64,000 bases of DNA from an uncultured Schlesneria sp. (GTDB lineage Bacteria; Planctomycetota; Planctomycetia; Planctomycetales; Planctomycetaceae): the NCBI GenBank assembly GCA_903871875.1, contig CAIQIR010000019.1:1-64000 (forward strand). The letters run 5' to 3'. Both the position numbers and the translations under genes were made by a program. Shown here piece by piece: positions 1 to 9,374 of the stretch. The notes beneath the pieces were generated by a model. It saw only the letters and a program-made list of their open reading frames with translations. It was not told the DNA's origin and did no database searches. Position 1 is the first letter of the stretch; every line of letters starts with the position of its first letter.

Positions 1-146
1 GCTCTCGATCGGCGTTCAATTCCGTTATCAAAAAGCTGTAATCCAGAATGGGGAGGGGGAAATTCCGCCCTCACGGTCCCAAAACATCCATCATTCATGA
101 ATCGATCGTTCCGCGATCAGTTCATGAATAATCCGGGCTAGTCGCA

Positions 147-275
147 ATGCCAACTGCCAACGTCGTCGTGCGGCCTAGCTGTTCTGGTATCTGGAAGGTT
201 GTCATCAGTCCCAATGACAAAACCCTTGCTTCGGCCGACGAAGACGGCTCGGTCCGATTGTGGAATCTTCCGTAG
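147..275 (+). pseudogene. Orphan C-terminal WD40 repeat fragment
   Basis: The frame ending at TAG 273-275 encodes a textbook final WD40 blade: GIWKVVISPNDKTLASAD followed by EDGSVRLWNLP, with the hydrophobic strand, the SPNDKTLAS turn and the terminal RLW. The same frame is closed by stop codons at 129-131 and 39-41, so at most about 42 residues are readable from the ATG at 147, far less than a beta propeller. I read it as the surviving 3' end of a decayed or rearranged WD40 gene; a frameshift further upstream, outside the window, is possible. The neighbouring minus-strand TPR gene ends 21 bases away, so the two converge. The WD40 match is clear; that it is non-functional is inferred. Confidence 0.6.
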
Positions 276-296
276 CCAGAGACTATCGGTACACCG

Positions 297-3197
297 TTAC
301 TTCATCCGTTCGCGTAAACTCGCCGCTCGTTCGTTTTCCGAGTCCTTCTTCAGCACTTCTTCGAGGATCTTTCTGGCATCCTGTTGGCGTTCGGCGGCCC
401 AGTACGTTTCGGCGAGGCCCAGTTGAATATCAATGTCCTTCGGCTTCAAGTCGAGTGCGATTTCAAATTCATCGATGGCGCGTTTGTTGTCTTTCAAGCC
501 GTAACATGCTTCTGCAAGTTCTCGGTGGATTTCGGCATCGAGCACATCAATGTGCAATGCTAATTTGGCGAACTTGAGTGCGGACTCGAAATTCCCCTCA
601 GAAAGAGCAAGCTCGGCAAGAGCTTTTCTCGGTGCGGGATCATCGGCTTCCAATTGAACCAGCTTCTCCAAAGCTGTTCGGCGTTTTTCTGTCTCGCCAT
701 TCAGTTTTGCGGCGGCGGCGATTCCCTTCCACCAGTCGCTTTCGTAGGGAAAGTGCTGTTTTCCCAGTTCGCAGAGTTCCAGTGCGTCGTTCGCTCGCTT
801 TTGTTTGAGCCGCACCTTCATCAGCATGTCGATGACCCCCTTATTCGGATGGTCTTTGTCGTAGGCCGGTTCAAGGATCTTCGCGGCTTCGTCAAATTTC
901 TCGTCTCTGAGCAAGAGGTATCCCATCACCATGGCGGCCACCGGCTGCGTTGGGTCTTTCTTCAGGACACCTTCGGCGATTTTTTTCGCTTCGTCACGTT
1001 TCTTAATGAGCAACATCAGCTTCGCATAATTGGCGGCGGCTTTCGGATCGCTTTTGTTCTTCTCGTAGGCTTTTTCGATCTGCGCGGGTCGTTGTTCGAC
1101 TTCCTCTTCACTGTTCCGAATCCCCGAGACAACCTTGTCGAGATAGTCGCGATAACCCTTTTCAAAGTCGACTTTGTCCACGCCGAAAACTTCTGGTACG
1201 GCTTGGTCGGTCGTTTGATTTTGACGGTAGGCCTCAAGCAACTTGGCTAGGGAGGCTTCGCCAAATCGCTCCACCATGTATTCCGCGTATAGCACGCTTT
1301 GGCAGTAAGCGAAATTCCAATTCTCTTGATTCCCTGCCCGGATGAATCCCATGCTGAGATTGTCCAGATTTTTTAATTCCCCTTTGGGGACACGAGCGAG
1401 CAGCAGTTTGTTCCATTCCACTGGTCGAGGATATCCTTCGGATCGGACGGCGAGCGCCTCGGTGTACCAGTGGGGAATATTGAACCTTGTCTGCTGCAGA
1501 GTCAGGATATGTACGAATTCATGCTTCAGCACACGGGCCCAATTGAGCGGGTGGTCCATGGAGCCTGGACTTTGCATGGCGACGATGACGCCGGTAGAAG
1601 CCCCGATTGTCTGAACCCATGGTAATCCAATCATTCGAGCACTAAACCATTGGTGGCCGGACAATCCTTTGGCCGTATTGTAGATTTCGATTTGAGTTCG
1701 CGATTCGGGTTCGAATCCAAACAGGGCGGTTAATTCGGGATAAATTTCTTCCAAGTATTCGGCCATATATCGGGCGAGAAGTTTGTCGAGTTTGCCATCG
1801 GCTCGGATCACGAAATGTTCGGTTGCGATGGATTCGTAGTCGTCAAGAACCTTGATCACCTTCCGCATGTTGCTGACACGCACATGGTAAGGATCGGCCT
1901 TGAATGCTTCATCCAGCGTCTTTCGGGCTTCGTCGATCTGACCCGTCTGCATATACAGCTGTCCCAGGGCATTCTTCGGCTGGGATAATTGCGGCATGAG
2001 CAAGATGGCTTGCTTGAGCAGTGGTTCGGCGACGGTATGTTGTCGAAACATGTCGACAATTTCTGCCAGCGATGCCAGAAAAATGCCGGGGCGGGGATTG
2101 CGTGTGGCGACATTGATCAGAATTTGTTCGCAACGAGTGGGATCGTCGAGTTTGAGATCGGAGATGTGATCCAGATGACTGACCAGTTGTTTCCAACGCG
2201 CTGGCTCGGGCCAACCGTCCTGCAGCATTCGCAGCGCGGCCAGCAGCGCCAGCGATTTTGAGTCGACAGGATTCACTGCGAGCGCTTCGGTCAGCAACTT
2301 GTCCGCAGCCTGAAAATCGCGGAAATACAACTTTGCCGTGGCTAGCGCTTGCAAGGCCCCGCGAGCGTGGGGGCAAATTTGAAGGGCTCGTTTCGATTCC
2401 TCTTCCACTTCGTCCCAGTTGTATTCCCCGATGGCGGACCTGCCTAATTCGATGTGGGCATCGGCCGCATTCGGATTGATCGCCAAGGCGGCCTTTAATT
2501 CGGGGCCTCCCTGGGCTTTGTTGTATTTCTCGAGCAGTAAGTGGCCGGATACGAGATGGGCTTGCCAATAGGTCTTGTCAGCTTTCAATGCGTCGACAGC
2601 GACTGTGTTCACGCAGAAATCGAGGATTTGAGCGGAGCTGTGCCAGAGAGCATATTGTGACGCCCCCTGCGCGACGAGGACCAGCGATTCGGCGTCTTTT
2701 GGCTGCTGTTGGTTGTAATGCCGGACGAACCAGCGAAAGCCTTCATCCGCCTTTTTGAGCTCGCCGGTTTCGGTGAATAGCTGAGCTTGAACGAGCCGGG
2801 CCTGTAGCTGATCGGGTTCGAGCATCAATGCCTTGCCCACCTCGACACCGGCTTCGGCATATTGTCCTCGTTCAAACTGCAATCGGGCCAGCTGCCCGTG
2901 CAACGCGGCCGAATCATTTGTTTGTAACGCCTCGACGACAATCTGTTCTGCCGAGAGATATTCGCCCTGCGAAAGCTGTATCTCACTGCGCAGCAACGCC
3001 ACTTTGATTGGATCGAGGTCTTGCAGAGGCTCTTTGGCGAGGTTTACGAGCCGTTCGGTCGCTTCTTCGTAACGCCCCTTTTGGAAATCTTCGCGTGCTT
3101 TGGCGAATTGTTCGAGGTGTGAATCGGCAGCTGACAATTGATTCGTTCCGATAATCATCAGCAGAGCAGCTACGACAGAATGGAACAGTGACTTCAT
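297..3197 (-). CDS. Secreted TPR protein with peptidase MA-like HExxH domain
   Basis: About 966 residues. The start chosen is the ATG at 3197, because it opens directly into a signal peptide (MKSLFHSVVAALLMIIG) cut near SAADS; a longer reading frame exists upstream but begins with unlikely sequence. Tetratricopeptide-like helical repeats fill the N-terminal half and return in the C-terminal third. Between them lies a gluzincin-type metallopeptidase core: HEFVH at residues 559-563, followed about 20 residues later by WYTEALAV, whose Glu is the expected third zinc ligand, as in the peptidase MA-like family. It probably acts in the periplasm, with the TPRs presenting partners or substrates. The substrate is unknown. 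It stands alone, convergent with the WD40 remnant. Confidence 0.8.
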   Translation of the reverse strand: MKSLFHSVVAALLMIIGTNQLSAADSHLEQFAKAREDFQKGRYEEATERLVNLAKEPLQDLDPIKVALLRSEIQLSQGEYLSAEQIVVEALQTNDSAALHGQLARLQFERGQYAEAGVEVGKALMLEPDQLQARLVQAQLFTETGELKKADEGFRWFVRHYNQQQPKDAESLVLVAQGASQYALWHSSAQILDFCVNTVAVDALKADKTYWQAHLVSGHLLLEKYNKAQGGPELKAALAINPNAADAHIELGRSAIGEYNWDEVEEESKRALQICPHARGALQALATAKLYFRDFQAADKLLTEALAVNPVDSKSLALLAALRMLQDGWPEPARWKQLVSHLDHISDLKLDDPTRCEQILINVATRNPRPGIFLASLAEIVDMFRQHTVAEPLLKQAILLMPQLSQPKNALGQLYMQTGQIDEARKTLDEAFKADPYHVRVSNMRKVIKVLDDYESIATEHFVIRADGKLDKLLARYMAEYLEEIYPELTALFGFEPESRTQIEIYNTAKGLSGHQWFSARMIGLPWVQTIGASTGVIVAMQSPGSMDHPLNWARVLKHEFVHILTLQQTRFNIPHWYTEALAVRSEGYPRPVEWNKLLLARVPKGELKNLDNLSMGFIRAGNQENWNFAYCQSVLYAEYMVERFGEASLAKLLEAYRQNQTTDQAVPEVFGVDKVDFEKGYRDYLDKVVSGIRNSEEEVEQRPAQIEKAYEKNKSDPKAAANYAKLMLLIKKRDEAKKIAEGVLKKDPTQPVAAMVMGYLLLRDEKFDEAAKILEPAYDKDHPNKGVIDMLMKVRLKQKRANDALELCELGKQHFPYESDWWKGIAAAAKLNGETEKRRTALEKLVQLEADDPAPRKALAELALSEGNFESALKFAKLALHIDVLDAEIHRELAEACYGLKDNKRAIDEFEIALDLKPKDIDIQLGLAETYWAAERQQDARKILEEVLKKDSENERAASLRERMK

Positions 3198-3381
3198 ATT
3201 CGAAACCAGCAGCAGATAACGACGGAGTTGCAATCGATTGACGCTACTCCAACACGAGGCCTGACGCAACACGAGACCGATTTTGAAGAGGTCAAAATCG
3301 CCGTTCTCGAATAGCTTTTACGGGCCTCTGCTGAGTCGCGAATGGCGAATACGACAAATTCCACTGACTCGAAAAAACAAA

Positions 3382-3416
3382 AAAGTCCATCCGCCCCCAA
3401 GGGGCGAATGGACTTT
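3382..3416 (-). terminator. Rho-independent terminator of the OmpA-like lipoprotein gene
   Basis: A 16-base-pair stem with one mismatch (3382-3397 against 3401-3416) closes on a three-base loop. Read on the minus strand it is followed by a T-rich run (complement of gaaaaaacaaaaaa, 3371-3384). It lies 26 bases past the stop of the gene at 3442-4254, the normal position for an intrinsic terminator. Confidence 0.85.
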
Positions 3417-3441
3417 CTGTTGTGGTCATGCGACCGAGAAT

Positions 3442-4254
3442 CTATTGCAATTCTGGATCCCAGGCATTCGCCACCGAGGCATTTGGGGCCAGTACGAAGA
3501 TTTCTACTCGGCGGTTCTTCTGGCGAGATTTCTCGCTCGTATTCGGTTCCACTGGCTGGTAGGGGCCGTAACCTGATACACCCATCCGATTTTCTGCGAT
3601 ACCTGACTTCTTCAAGGCTCGTTCGACCGATAAGGCTCGGTGTGCTGCGAGACCCATGTTATCGTGGTGTCGATCAGCCGTTGTCCGATGTTTGATCGGT
3701 CGGTCGTCGGTATGGCCAGAGACCAGCACCTTCAAATCGCGAGCGTCACCTTGATTCATGATCTGGGCGAATTCATTCAAGATCTCTTTCGCTTTGGGAG
3801 TCAATTCGTCGCTACCCGACGCAAACATCAGGTCGGTCGAGAACTTGCTGACACCCGTTTGTGGGTCAAAGTCAAAGTCTTTGTATTTTCTTCGCAGTTC
3901 ATCGAGCCGGCGATTGGAATCCGCTGACAGCGGATTGTTGCCGGGTTTGTTGCTGGTGAGCATTGTCCGCATCCGCTCTTCCAACTGGTTGTTGGACGAG
4001 GCCAGATTATCCAACCGGGCATTCGCGGCGGCCAATTGCTGCTCCATGGCTGCTTTCTCGGCCGCCAGTTGATTGGCCGTGGATCCCAAGCCGTCTCGCT
4101 CCATCGCGAGCGCTTTACTTTGCTGATAAAGCTGTTGAGCGCGAAGTTGGCTTTGCTGCAGAGCGAACCTGGGCGGTCCGCTCTGGCAACCGACGGTCGG
4201 TAAAACGACCATCAGCAGGCCGGTGTAGGTACAGATACGGGTGCGACGAAGCAT
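3442..4254 (-). CDS. OmpA-family outer-membrane lipoprotein with coiled coil
   Basis: About 270 residues from the ATG at 4254, which is preceded by GAGGAG on the minus strand. The N-terminus is a hydrophobic signal (ICTYTGLLMVVLPTVGC) ending in a lipobox-like VGC, so lipidation is likely although Thr at -3 is not the commonest residue. A Gln/Ala-rich coiled coil follows (about residues 35-110), then an OmpA C-terminal peptidoglycan-binding domain with FASGSDEL, SGHTDDRPI and the terminal NRRVEIFVL. Unlike the MotB-like protein at 16498-17277, this domain keeps the canonical GHTD and NRR motifs. It should tether the outer membrane to the wall, in the Pal/OmpA manner. The gene is monocistronic with its own terminator. 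Confidence 0.88.
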   Translation of the reverse strand: MLRRTRICTYTGLLMVVLPTVGCQSGPPRFALQQSQLRAQQLYQQSKALAMERDGLGSTANQLAAEKAAMEQQLAAANARLDNLASSNNQLEERMRTMLTSNKPGNNPLSADSNRRLDELRRKYKDFDFDPQTGVSKFSTDLMFASGSDELTPKAKEILNEFAQIMNQGDARDLKVLVSGHTDDRPIKHRTTADRHHDNMGLAAHRALSVERALKKSGIAENRMGVSGYGPYQPVEPNTSEKSRQKNRRVEIFVLAPNASVANAWDPELQ

Positions 4255-5008
4255 CGAAGACTCCTCGGTGAAGTGTGCCGGCACGCACCTGCGAAGCGAA
4301 CATCGAAATGACGCGAGTCCCAATTGAGACGCGACAAGACAACATTTGCATCGCAAATCACGCAACGGTCACCGTGCGATGAGAGGCGAATTGAATTGAG
4401 TTTTGGTTTGAAATTCAGAGACGAGAAAGGAACGAATCGCTCGCTGATTGCCTGTTCACCGTTCCCGCGGTGGACAAGGCTGACGGACCATTCGGGACGG
4501 ATTTATAGTGACGAGGCAGTTGAGTGCCAAGAGGAACCTTGAGCGAATGTCCGGGTTTACACCCCGGAATCGCATGAGAATTTCGGTGCCATCCACGGAG
4601 TACGGCGGAAAATGCCGAAGAAATGGAGGAAAATGTGAGGATTCGCGTCAGAATCATCAATTCGAGGGCCCAATCGGACTCCTGAATCGCGGTCTCCAGC
4701 AACGGGTTCAGGATGTTGTTCATACATCGAAACAGGCCATTTTGCGAAAGTAGTGGTTTTTCCACGCATTTTTTCACCCACGAATAACGTGGATTCGGTG
4801 GGCTGCCGTCGGTCTCGCTTTTTGACACCGAAAAATCGTCAAAAATGTGCACTCTTGAGTAGCAACTCGGTGGCAAATGGACTGTGATTGCGGGTGGCCC
4901 GATATTCGGACTACCGATATAATTAGCCTCCAAATGATTTGAACACGATCATCTCTCTGCGTGTCAGGGATTGATACCTAAACCGCTTTCGAAGGCTAAA
5001 AGACCGAC
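4255..5008. other. 754-bp intergenic region, no supported gene
   Basis: This divergent gap lies between the OmpA-like lipoprotein gene (minus) and prfB (plus). The open frames here give compositionally odd proteins with no recognisable domain and no good ribosome binding site. It should hold the promoters of both flanking genes. A TATAAT hexamer at 4918-4923 is the only recognisable promoter element. Confidence 0.6.
4918..4923 (+). promoter_or_regulatory. Possible -10 box for prfB
   Basis: A perfect TATAAT stands 85 bases upstream of the prfB ATG. I do not see a good -35 hexamer 16-18 bases upstream of it (the closest, TTGCGG, is 24 bases away), so it could be chance. Confidence 0.3.
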
Positions 5009-6134
5009 ATGGACAACGAGCTGAAAGACCAGTGCCAGAAATTGATCGATCGTATCCTCCATTTGCGGGGGTCTCTTTGACTGCGATTCCAAGAATCGCC
5101 GCATTGCCGAGATCAACGAAGCGATGGGGAGTGCCGGCTTTTGGGATCATCAGGAAAAAGCTCAGAAGCAAGTCAATGAATTAAAAACGCTGACTGCTTC
5201 CCTCAAGCCGATCAATGAGCTGTTCTCGGGATCCGAAGATCTGGCGGTATTGCTCGAGTTCGCCGAAGCCGACGATGCTCCTGAAACCATTGACGAAATC
5301 AGGCAGACTCAGGAACGCCTCGAACATCAATTTGAGGAAGTTGAGCTGCAGGCCATGCTGTCGGCTCCCGAGGATGCGAATTCGGCCTATATTGCGGTGC
5401 AATCGGGCGAAGGTGGAACGGACGCTCAAGATTTTGCTGAGATGTTGGTCCGCATGTATCAGCGGTGGGCGGAACGACGCGGATTTGCATCGGAATTGTT
5501 GGAAGTATCTCCCGCTGAAGAAGCAGGAATCCACTCGGCAACGCTCGTGATTCGCGGAGCCTACGTATTTGGTCTGTTGAAAGGGGAAACCGGGATCCAC
5601 CGATTGATTCGTATGAGTCCATTTGATGCGGCCCATCGCCGGCAGACGTCGTTCGCAGCTGTCGATGTGACACCCGAGCTGGATGACAGCATTTCAATCG
5701 AGATTGAATGGGACGACCCAAAGACTATTCGTGAAGACATTTGTCGTGCCAGCGGTGCGGGAGGTCAGAAAGTAAATAAGACCGATTCCGCCATTCGCTT
5801 GACTCACTTGCCAACCAATGCGGTCGTGCAGTGCCAGAATGAACGCAGCCAACATCAGAACCGGGCATTGGCCCGTAAAATGATGATTGCCAAACTGTAC
5901 CAGATGGAAATGGATAAGCGAGAGGCGGAAAGCGCCGCGCGACGTGGAGAGAAATCACGTATTGGATTTGGAGGGGAAACGATCCGAAGTTACGTTTTGC
6001 ATCCCGAGTCCTACTGCAAGGACAATCGATCGGAATACAAAACCTCGCATCCCCAAGCTGCGCTCGATGGTGATCTGGATCCATGGATCGAAGCCTATTT
6101 GCGCTGGTGTCTGAAGATGACGCAAGCGAAATAA
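5009..6134 (+). CDS. prfB: Peptide chain release factor 2, with programmed +1 frameshift
   Basis: RF2 ends translation at UGA and UAA codons. The gene is read as 5009-5077 joined to 5079-6134, giving about 374 residues. Codons from ATG 5009 run in frame to CTT TGA C at 5075-5081, preceded by the purine-rich CGGGGG; this is the classic slippery site at which low RF2 lets the ribosome skip one base. After the shift the frame stays open to the stop at 6134. The stop-recognition motif SPF is at residues 203-205 and the catalytic GGQ at 251-253, in GAGGQKVNK. The frameshift makes the gene autoregulatory: abundant RF2 terminates at codon 24. The gene stands alone and converges with the next gene. 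Confidence 0.96.
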
Positions 6135-6243
6135 GGGTAGGTCATCCTGGTCTGAGGCATGTGCGAACGATCCGCTGATTTCCGTGCTTTGTCAAAATCG
6201 AGATGAAGAATACGGTGGGGCGGTCGGGTTATTGACTAACGAC

Positions 6244-7503
6244 TTATTCGGCTTCGATGATTGGTAGTGGTGGTCCATCAAGACGCCGCAGGTAACGGTC
6301 GCAGAATTCTGCAAATCGTGTTTTCGTCTCTTGTTGGGCGGCCATTGTGCCCGCCCCCATGCGTATCGCCTGTTGCATCGCAGCCGCGTCCATCAGGCCA
6401 AGTAATTTCAGTGTCTCAAGAGCTGACTTGATTCGAGGGTCTTGTTCGATTTGTGCTTCAAACTCGGGGCGGGCCGTTGTTCCCGCTTCGGTGGCAGACC
6501 ATTTCCAGACGGTCTGCCAAGTTCCGTCAGGTAATTGTACGACGAACCGCGATTCAACTGTCGTGTGTGAAAAGGTGGCGTCGATTTCGAGTCTGGTCAC
6601 ACGAAATCCCCGATATTTGGATAACTCGGCCTCTCGGGTTGCCGGTTTCAGCCACTCGCTGTCTCTTGACGGCTTTGTCTGCGGACGATTGCCGCTCGCC
6701 AAATCGTTAAGTAGAGCTCCCAATTGCTGTTGAAACAAGTTGGATAATACTTCACCAGGATTGACCGCTTTGCCTTCCTCAATTCGAGCAAGCGTCTGGC
6801 CCATTCCTTGAAAATCCAGGGGTTTTGACAATGCGTATTCGACTACTGCCATTCGAGCCTCCCATTCGCGATCCTCTTGTGGTCTGGCCGGTAAACGTAC
6901 CGACAAATCGGGAAGCGGTCCCTGAATTTTGATGCCCTTGTTGATCAGCTCTGTTTTCAGCGAAGCGGCATCCCGAGTTTCAACATGAGCCAGCCGTTCT
7001 TCCCAAGCAAATAACGCGATTCGCTGCTGATCTGGCGTCGCTTTTGCGACTTTCAGGATCGTTTTTGGGGAGACATCGAGCCAGACAAAATCAGGCTGCG
7101 TGGCATTCTGGTCACCGAGTAATTGATTTATGCGGTCTAATTCCTGTTTGAGAAAAAAGATCATTGGCGGCGGATCACTGGCAGATTTCAGCCGTTCAGT
7201 GATGCGATTGCGAGTCTGAATCCAGGCCATTTGACGCTGTTGAAGATTGTCGGCCAAAGTGCTAGTGGCCAGTTCCGCGTTGACGCCACGAAACCAGTCC
7301 AGGGAGAGGGCCATCGTCAGCGGACCCTTGGGATTTTGCCATGCAATTCCACCGCGCAGGGCGTGCCCGCCCCTCAATGTAACGACATCGACGGCGCTAC
7401 TTCCTCCGAGGCCCGGCTTTGGCTGAGCTGCGAGGGATGACACGAGGACTTCCACTAGCAGGAAGACCACTATGCAGCAATGTCGCACGTTTTGAACTGG
7501 CAT
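6244..7503 (-). CDS. Secreted protein of unknown function
   Basis: About 419 residues from the ATG at 7503; a GTG three codons upstream is the alternative. A signal peptide (CCIVVFLLVEVLVSSLAAQ) is clear and the mature protein has no further membrane segment. The first part contains VVTLRGGHALRGGIAWQNP, a pattern like the short SHD1/DUF-type domains seen in secreted planctomycete proteins, followed by mixed alpha/beta sequence with Gln/Glu-rich helices. I recognise no catalytic motif. It lies 24 bases downstream of the DUF420 gene on the same strand and may be cotranscribed with it. Confidence 0.75.
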   Translation of the reverse strand: MPVQNVRHCCIVVFLLVEVLVSSLAAQPKPGLGGSSAVDVVTLRGGHALRGGIAWQNPKGPLTMALSLDWFRGVNAELATSTLADNLQQRQMAWIQTRNRITERLKSASDPPPMIFFLKQELDRINQLLGDQNATQPDFVWLDVSPKTILKVAKATPDQQRIALFAWEERLAHVETRDAASLKTELINKGIKIQGPLPDLSVRLPARPQEDREWEARMAVVEYALSKPLDFQGMGQTLARIEEGKAVNPGEVLSNLFQQQLGALLNDLASGNRPQTKPSRDSEWLKPATREAELSKYRGFRVTRLEIDATFSHTTVESRFVVQLPDGTWQTVWKWSATEAGTTARPEFEAQIEQDPRIKSALETLKLLGLMDAAAMQQAIRMGAGTMAAQQETKTRFAEFCDRYLRRLDGPPLPIIEAE

Positions 7504-7527
7504 ATTCCGCACAAAATCGGAGATGAT

Positions 7528-8019
7528 TCAGCTGCGATTGATGAACGCCACATAATAGAATACGAGACCTGTCACGGATGTCAGCACCAAATCCACAGTG
7601 GATGTCCAGCCGAGTATTTTATGAAGTCGGCTGTGAGGTGAAGGCTGCGGAGGGCGAGGCATCCTGCGTAAGGCCAGAACAATCGTCGTCGCCCAAAGGA
7701 ACGGCGTACTTCCGGCGAAGATCAGATGAATTCGCAGCACTCGTTGGATGAAGGTCAATTGATCGGAAGAAACGGGTGGTCCCTTTTTTACGACATTTTC
7801 CCATCCGCCCTGGACCAAATGCAGATCGATCTCAAATGCCGTAACGGCAGTGAGCAGTGCCACGGCGAGTCCAATTTGAAGGTTGCGATGCAGCGTGTAT
7901 TGACGACGGAACTTGACGGAGTAAATGCTGAAGATCAATACCGGCACAACGAGGACCAGCGCCACGACCACAGCATCGAGCATGAACGAGGTGTGATAGC
8001 CAAGAAATCCATCTTTCAT
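7528..8019 (-). CDS. DUF420 family membrane protein
   Basis: 163 residues with about four or five hydrophobic helices. Conserved histidines lie at or near the helix ends: GYHTSFMLD, YTLHRNLQ, EIDLHLVQGG, LRIHLIFAG and RLHKILGW, which is the pattern of the DUF420 family. Members are often found near cytochrome oxidase or electron-transport genes, and a role in membrane respiratory chemistry is usually suspected but not proven. Start ATG 8019 follows a GGAGTGAAG stretch. It is the upstream member of a likely two-gene unit with the secreted unknown at 6244-7503, and the LutA-like gene lies just upstream on the same strand. Confidence 0.82.
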   Translation of the reverse strand: MKDGFLGYHTSFMLDAVVVALVLVVPVLIFSIYSVKFRRQYTLHRNLQIGLAVALLTAVTAFEIDLHLVQGGWENVVKKGPPVSSDQLTFIQRVLRIHLIFAGSTPFLWATTIVLALRRMPRPPQPSPHSRLHKILGWTSTVDLVLTSVTGLVFYYVAFINRS

Positions 8020-8076
8020 TAATTCTTCACTCCATGAATGAACCAGCGTTTGGCTATACCGCCGTGGGTTTGTCCG

Positions 8077-8835
8077 TCACTTCTTTTTTGAGTTCAGACT
8101 CTCAATCAGGATTTCAGCGATGTGCATGACTCGAAGTGGCGACTTCTGACGATGAATCAAGCCGGACATGTGCATCAGGCAGGACATATCGCCCGCCGTA
8201 AGTACCTGCGCATTAGCTTGTTCATGATCGTGGATTCGGTCAAGGCCCATCATGCATGAGACCGCTTCCTCGGCGACTGCAAACGTTCCGCCAAATCCAC
8301 AACATTCGTCCGGACGTTTCAAATTGACCAGTTCAATTCCATCCAGGCCGGCGAGAAGTTGTTCCGCTTTATTGAACTTTTCGACCCTCATTTCGCTGCT
8401 TGATGCTAATCGCAACTCTCGCAGCCCATGACAACTGTTATGGAGGCCGACTCGATAAGGAAAGTACCCTTCGATCGATTTGATCTTTAGAACGTCGGTC
8501 AGAAATTCACACAGTTCAAATGTTCGTGGTCCGACTCGAGCGTAACCGGGGTCATCGTGCAGCAACTCTCCATAGTGTTGACGGATCATGGCCGTGCAAC
8601 TGCCGGAGGGACAGACGACGTATTCGTAGTTTTGAAAGATCGAGACAAATTTCCTCGCGAGCGGCACAGCGTCGTCGACACAACCCGTATTAGCCATCGG
8701 CTGGCCACAACAGGTCTGGGCGGTTGGGAAATCGACTTCGCATCCGAAACGCTCGAGGATCTGCAATGTTGCCATCGCCACTTGAGGGTACAACTGATCA
8801 ACATAGCAAGGAATAAACAAACCGACTTGGGGCAT
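8077..8835 (-). CDS. LutA-like cysteine-rich (Fe-S) oxidoreductase subunit
   Basis: About 252 residues. Two CCG modules of the cysteine-rich domain are visible: FIPCYVDQ with TCCGQPMANTG in the first half, and GLHNSCHGLRELR with ECCGFGGTF in the second, as in LutA/YkgE and the GlcF C-terminus. In LutABC the complex oxidises L-lactate to pyruvate. No LutB or LutC partner is beside it, so the substrate is uncertain. Three in-frame ATGs (8862, 8841, 8835) precede the conserved part and none has a good ribosome binding site; 8835 is chosen because family members begin just before the FIPC motif. The neighbouring DUF420 gene lies downstream on the same strand. Confidence 0.85.
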   Translation of the reverse strand: MPQVGLFIPCYVDQLYPQVAMATLQILERFGCEVDFPTAQTCCGQPMANTGCVDDAVPLARKFVSIFQNYEYVVCPSGSCTAMIRQHYGELLHDDPGYARVGPRTFELCEFLTDVLKIKSIEGYFPYRVGLHNSCHGLRELRLASSSEMRVEKFNKAEQLLAGLDGIELVNLKRPDECCGFGGTFAVAEEAVSCMMGLDRIHDHEQANAQVLTAGDMSCLMHMSGLIHRQKSPLRVMHIAEILIESLNSKKK

Positions 8836-8951
8836 GGTCATCTTTGTACAAAGCCAGATCATGGTGATGGCGAGCTTTTACGCCCGGGCTTTTGGGCAAC
8901 GGACGCGACACCGCCGATTGTAGTCACCCAGATCAACCTCAGCGACCGTGA

Positions 8952-9374
8952 TCAGTCCGTGGGACTACCAAATCCGTCATCGACTGCGTAGGCTTCGACT
9001 TCGAAGGGATTGTCTAGATAGGCGTTTCCGCCACGAACTCGAATCCAAATGCTGGAAAGGACGTAAGCGGGAATGAAGAACGGGCCCCACCGTTCGTACT
9101 GCCTGACATGGACCCGTTCGTGCCGCCGTGTCCGCTTCAACGTCGGTCGATCACAACCGAGTACCACGTGCCCAAACGTAATGGCGGAAATCGGACCACT
9201 GATCCAAAAAGGTCGCTGGAGCAGGGCCGTCAACCAACCGCCGTAAGCTTCAAGTACACCCTCGACGATGTGCATTCTACCGCCGCTGAGCAATGCCAAG
9301 GGAATCAGGCCCAGTCCCACCAGCGAACCGGGCATTGCCCAGAAGTAACAAAAGAGACGCCTGTGGATCATCAT
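8952..9374 (-). CDS. Small membrane protein with HExxH motif
   Basis: About 140 residues from ATG 9374 (a GTG at 9392 and an ATG at 9371 are alternatives). Two hydrophobic segments are visible near the N-terminus (MPGSLVGLGLIPLALLSGG, then a second around ISAITFGHVVLG). HERVH follows at residues 85-89 in RHERVHVRQYERWG, then a hydrophobic stretch, then NPFEVEAYAVD. HExxH plus a downstream Glu in FEVEA is the minimal gluzincin zinc-protease pattern, and the arrangement HExxHxxQ is common in small peptidase-like families. Whether it is active is unknown. No partner gene is evident. Confidence 0.6.
   Translation of the reverse strand: MMIHRRLFCYFWAMPGSLVGLGLIPLALLSGGRMHIVEGVLEAYGGWLTALLQRPFWISGPISAITFGHVVLGCDRPTLKRTRRHERVHVRQYERWGPFFIPAYVLSSIWIRVRGGNAYLDNPFEVEAYAVDDGFGSPTD

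Noticed and set aside
4415-4933. Minus-strand frame of 172 codons between the OmpA-like gene and prfB
   Set aside because: It has no ribosome binding site, signal or domain, and its composition is unlike the neighbouring proteins.
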